From assembly GCF_900116565.1 (NCBI RefSeq), contig NZ_FPCJ01000001.1, forward strand, positions 1,714,540 through 1,778,539: a stretch of 64,000 bases of DNA, written 5' to 3'. Below the pieces are notes generated by a model, which did not search any database, was not told the origin of the DNA, and saw only the letters and a program-made list of their open reading frames with translations. Of the stretch, positions 63,582-64,000 are shown one piece after another. Source of the DNA: Thermoflavifilum thermophilum. Its GTDB lineage: Bacteria; Bacteroidota; Bacteroidia; Chitinophagales; Chitinophagaceae. The translations under genes and the position numbers were made by a program. Position 1 is the stretch's first letter. Each line of letters opens with the position of its first letter.

Positions 63582-64000
63582 TTAGCGGTCTAAATTCTCA
63601 AACTCTACCTTGTTTAAGATAGCTCCGTTGAATTTCCCGTTCAGACTTTTCAGGTAATTAATGCCTTCCTGGTCATCTTCTTTTATTATGGCTTCAGATG
63701 AGAAAACAGCTATAATCCCATCTACGTATTCTACCATTTCTTTGGTATCTGTATATTCATTCATGGGTGCAGCTTCCAGGAATATGTAATCATACCAATC
63801 CAGTAAGTCTTTTAAGTGTTCAAGAAGATTTCCATCTGGCAAAATTTCATTAGGAGTATAATCACCTCCCTCACAACCAATGACATCTACGAGCGGAATG
63901 GATGTATGAGTTACAACCTGCTCGAGCTCTTCACGCGATATTTTGATATTTTGAGTAGAAAATTGTTCGAGTGTGGGTTTCGCTCCTGTTAGTACAGTTA
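63582..64000 (-). CDS. Wzc/BY-kinase-type chain-length protein, C-terminal part
   Basis: The last 139 residues of a protein open to the right edge of the window; the N terminus lies outside. The visible part is the C-terminal end of a P-loop ATPase of the polysaccharide copolymerase/tyrosine-kinase type: 'DLLDWYDYIFLEAAPMNEYT' corresponds to the Walker B region, 'VEYVDGIIAVFSSEAI' to the next strand, and 'FNGAILNKVEF' to the last strand. The usual acidic Walker-B motif (IIDTPP) reads FLEAAP, and the protein ends right after the last strand without a Tyr-rich tail, so kinase activity is doubtful. It heads the cluster. Confidence 0.75.
   Translation of the reverse strand, partial: TVLTGAKPTLEQFSTQNIKISREELEQVVTHTSIPLVDVIGCEGGDYTPNEILPDGNLLEHLKDLLDWYDYIFLEAAPMNEYTDTKEMVEYVDGIIAVFSSEAIIKEDDQEGINYLKSLNGKFNGAILNKVEFENLDR

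Noticed and set aside
1-64000. CRISPR arrays, rRNA genes, insertion sequences, prophage
   Set aside because: No regularly spaced repeats, rRNA-like sequence, transposase or phage structural genes were found while reading the window.

Overview
The window looks like a chromosomal segment of a member of the Bacteroidota, most likely family Chitinophagaceae (the family level is inference). Supporting signs seen in the sequence are a fused MurF-alanine racemase, a SusC/SusD/SusE starch operon, GldF and GldG, C-terminal type IX secretion sorting domains, DUF4270 and DUF4907 proteins, and repeated TAnnTTTG -7 promoter boxes a few bases upstream of start codons. Base composition is moderate (about 45-48 % GC by eye) except for two AT-rich stretches, 48872-51945 and 58586-64000.

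Layout. 1-4713: a Kelch lipoprotein with a small DUF4907 membrane protein, then a DUF4270 lipoprotein and a beta-barrel protein. 4755-9636: glutaminyl- and glutamyl-tRNA synthetases around a DUF72 protein, and an enoyl-CoA hydratase. 9698-15227: a LytTR response regulator and LytS-type kinase, divergent from a Spy-like periplasmic protein and a TonB-type outer-membrane barrel protein. 15320-33596: mostly minus-strand housekeeping genes (orphan 2-oxoacid:ferredoxin oxidoreductase beta subunit, AhpD-like protein, cell-wall amidase, S41 protease, acetyl-CoA synthetase, MurF-Alr, TerC, GldG, GldF, cysteine desulfurase, TatD, polysaccharide deacetylase, SIMPL protein) with a plus-strand T9SS-type protein and a cytochrome c. 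33767-44174: a secreted amidohydrolase, then a compact starch-use operon (secreted GH13 amylase, SusC, SusD, SusE) with a promoter, a 19-bp palindrome at the start region and a strong terminator. 44251-48871: an alcohol dehydrogenase, fumarase and two NAD(P)-binding reductases.

48872-54087 is the most unusual part. Three genes are chained by 4-bp ATGA overlaps: a GNAT/LuxI-like acyltransferase, an E1-like (ThiF/MoeY-type) adenylating enzyme, and a 7TMR-DISM receptor histidine kinase. A second gene with a receiver plus kinase follows. The first two genes and the sensor half of the kinase are very AT-rich (17-33 % GC in hand-counted lines). The kinase half and everything downstream are at normal composition (43-52 %). 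The break falls where the membrane sensor joins the cytoplasmic kinase. This is what a swapped 'signal synthase plus receptor' specificity cassette joined to a resident kinase output would look like. I propose it as a candidate undescribed small-molecule signalling system; its function is inference.

54179-58518 holds an M20 dipeptidase, diaminopimelate decarboxylase, tRNA-Arg(CCT), an unknown 105-residue protein and a zinc alcohol dehydrogenase. 58586-64000 is part of a minus-strand surface polysaccharide cluster running off the right edge: a Wzc-type protein (partial), an acyltransferase, a previously uncalled 33-residue membrane peptide, an O-antigen ligase/polymerase-like protein, a half-length TolC-like protein and a GT39-like glycosyltransferase.
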